NCBI GenBank assembly: GCA_026645375.1
Contig: JAPFFX010000207.1
Span: 1-5,780, forward strand
Length of the DNA stretch: 5,780 nt
Direction of reading: 5' to 3'
From: Citricoccus sp. WCRC_4
Lineage (GTDB): Bacteria; Actinomycetota; Actinomycetes; Actinomycetales; Micrococcaceae
The notes beneath the pieces are model-generated. The model was not told the origin of the DNA, did not search any database, and saw nothing but the letters and a program-made list of their open reading frames with translations. How positions within the stretch are numbered: the first letter of the stretch is position 1; each line of letters starts with the position of its first letter. The translations under genes were made by a program, and so were the position numbers. Positions 5,566 to 5,780 of the stretch are shown here, in pieces.

Positions 5566-5780
5566 CTACAGCCAGTCGTTGCGTCTGAACAGGACGTAGA
5601 GCACCACGGCGATCACCAGCATGAGCCCGAGCGCGAAGGGGTAGCCCCAGGCCCAGTGGAGTTCCGGCATGCGGTCGAAGTTCATGCCGTAGATCGACCC
5701 GATCAGCTGCGGGGCGAAGATGATGGCCGCCCAGGACGAGATCTTCTTCACCTGGTCGTTCTGCCGCACGGACTCCTCGG
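5566..5780 (-). CDS. corA: CorA-family Mg2+/Co2+ transporter, C-terminal end (partial)
   Basis: Only the last 70 or so residues lie in the window; the 5' end is beyond base 5780. CorA forms a membrane pentamer that conducts Mg2+ and related divalent ions. The sequence shows the end of the long stalk helix (EESVRQNDQVKKIS), the first membrane helix (SWAAIIFAPQLIGSI), the family signature YGMNF at the pore mouth, and an acidic/aromatic outer loop, MPELHWAWGYP. The second helix follows (FALGLMLVIAVVLYVLF), then a short basic tail, RRNDWL. The GMN motif with two terminal helices is diagnostic of the family. A GTG at 5767-5769 is an internal codon, not a start. It is convergent with pyrE, with 10 nt between the stop codons (TAG at 5568-5566). 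Confidence 0.93.
   Translation of the reverse strand, partial: EESVRQNDQVKKISSWAAIIFAPQLIGSIYGMNFDRMPELHWAWGYPFALGLMLVIAVVLYVLFRRNDWL

Noticed and set aside
5767..5769. GTG as the start of a short 67-residue membrane protein
   Set aside because: The frame stays open to the window edge and continues as the CorA stalk helix, so this is the tail of a longer gene.

Overview
The window looks like a chromosomal segment of a high-GC actinobacterium, most likely Micrococcaceae or close relatives (Kocuria, Micrococcus, Citricoccus, Arthrobacter type). The reasons are very GC-rich third codon positions, protein sequences close to the actinobacterial forms of PyrE, CorA, NadE and DUF8083-like proteins as I know them, and start codons preceded by a TANNNT -10 hexamer instead of a Shine-Dalgarno sequence. 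This taxonomic call is inference from sequence character, not from a search.

Layout, right to left along the minus strand: a MarR-family regulator (4439-4906), NH3-dependent NAD+ synthetase nadE (3590-4417), exodeoxyribonuclease III xthA (2711-3541), a conserved actinobacterial protein of unknown function (1835-2701), and a GH13 alpha-glucosidase starting at 1737. On the plus strand, pyrE (4953-5555) is divergent from marR. The 3' end of a corA-type metal transporter (5566-5780, minus) converges on pyrE with 10 nt between the stops. No stretch over 300 nt lacks a gene, and I see no RNA gene, IS element or CRISPR array.

The most unusual point is at the left edge. The GH13 frame is normal for about 466 residues, with all three catalytic carboxylates, and stops resembling GH13 just after its conserved GCRIP motif. 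Without a stop or frameshift it continues to the window edge as a polytopic membrane sequence resembling the N-terminal sensor region of actinobacterial GGDEF/EAL proteins. The last part of the barrel and the C-terminal beta domain are missing. This is either a gene-fusing deletion or an assembly/cloning chimera; a functional fusion is the least likely option.

The second point is regulatory. All five apparent transcription-unit heads (GH13, xthA, nadE, marR, pyrE) have a TAGGNT hexamer 6-8 nt before the start codon, which is where a -10 box would put transcription initiation at or next to the start codon. They are predicted to be leaderless or near-leaderless. The four CTAG tetramers I found in the window are all in these hexamers.

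The genes are mostly housekeeping (NAD and pyrimidine synthesis, DNA repair, ion transport). Apart from the xthA-DUF pair, which looks co-transcribed, they appear to be neighbours with individual promoters and not one pathway.
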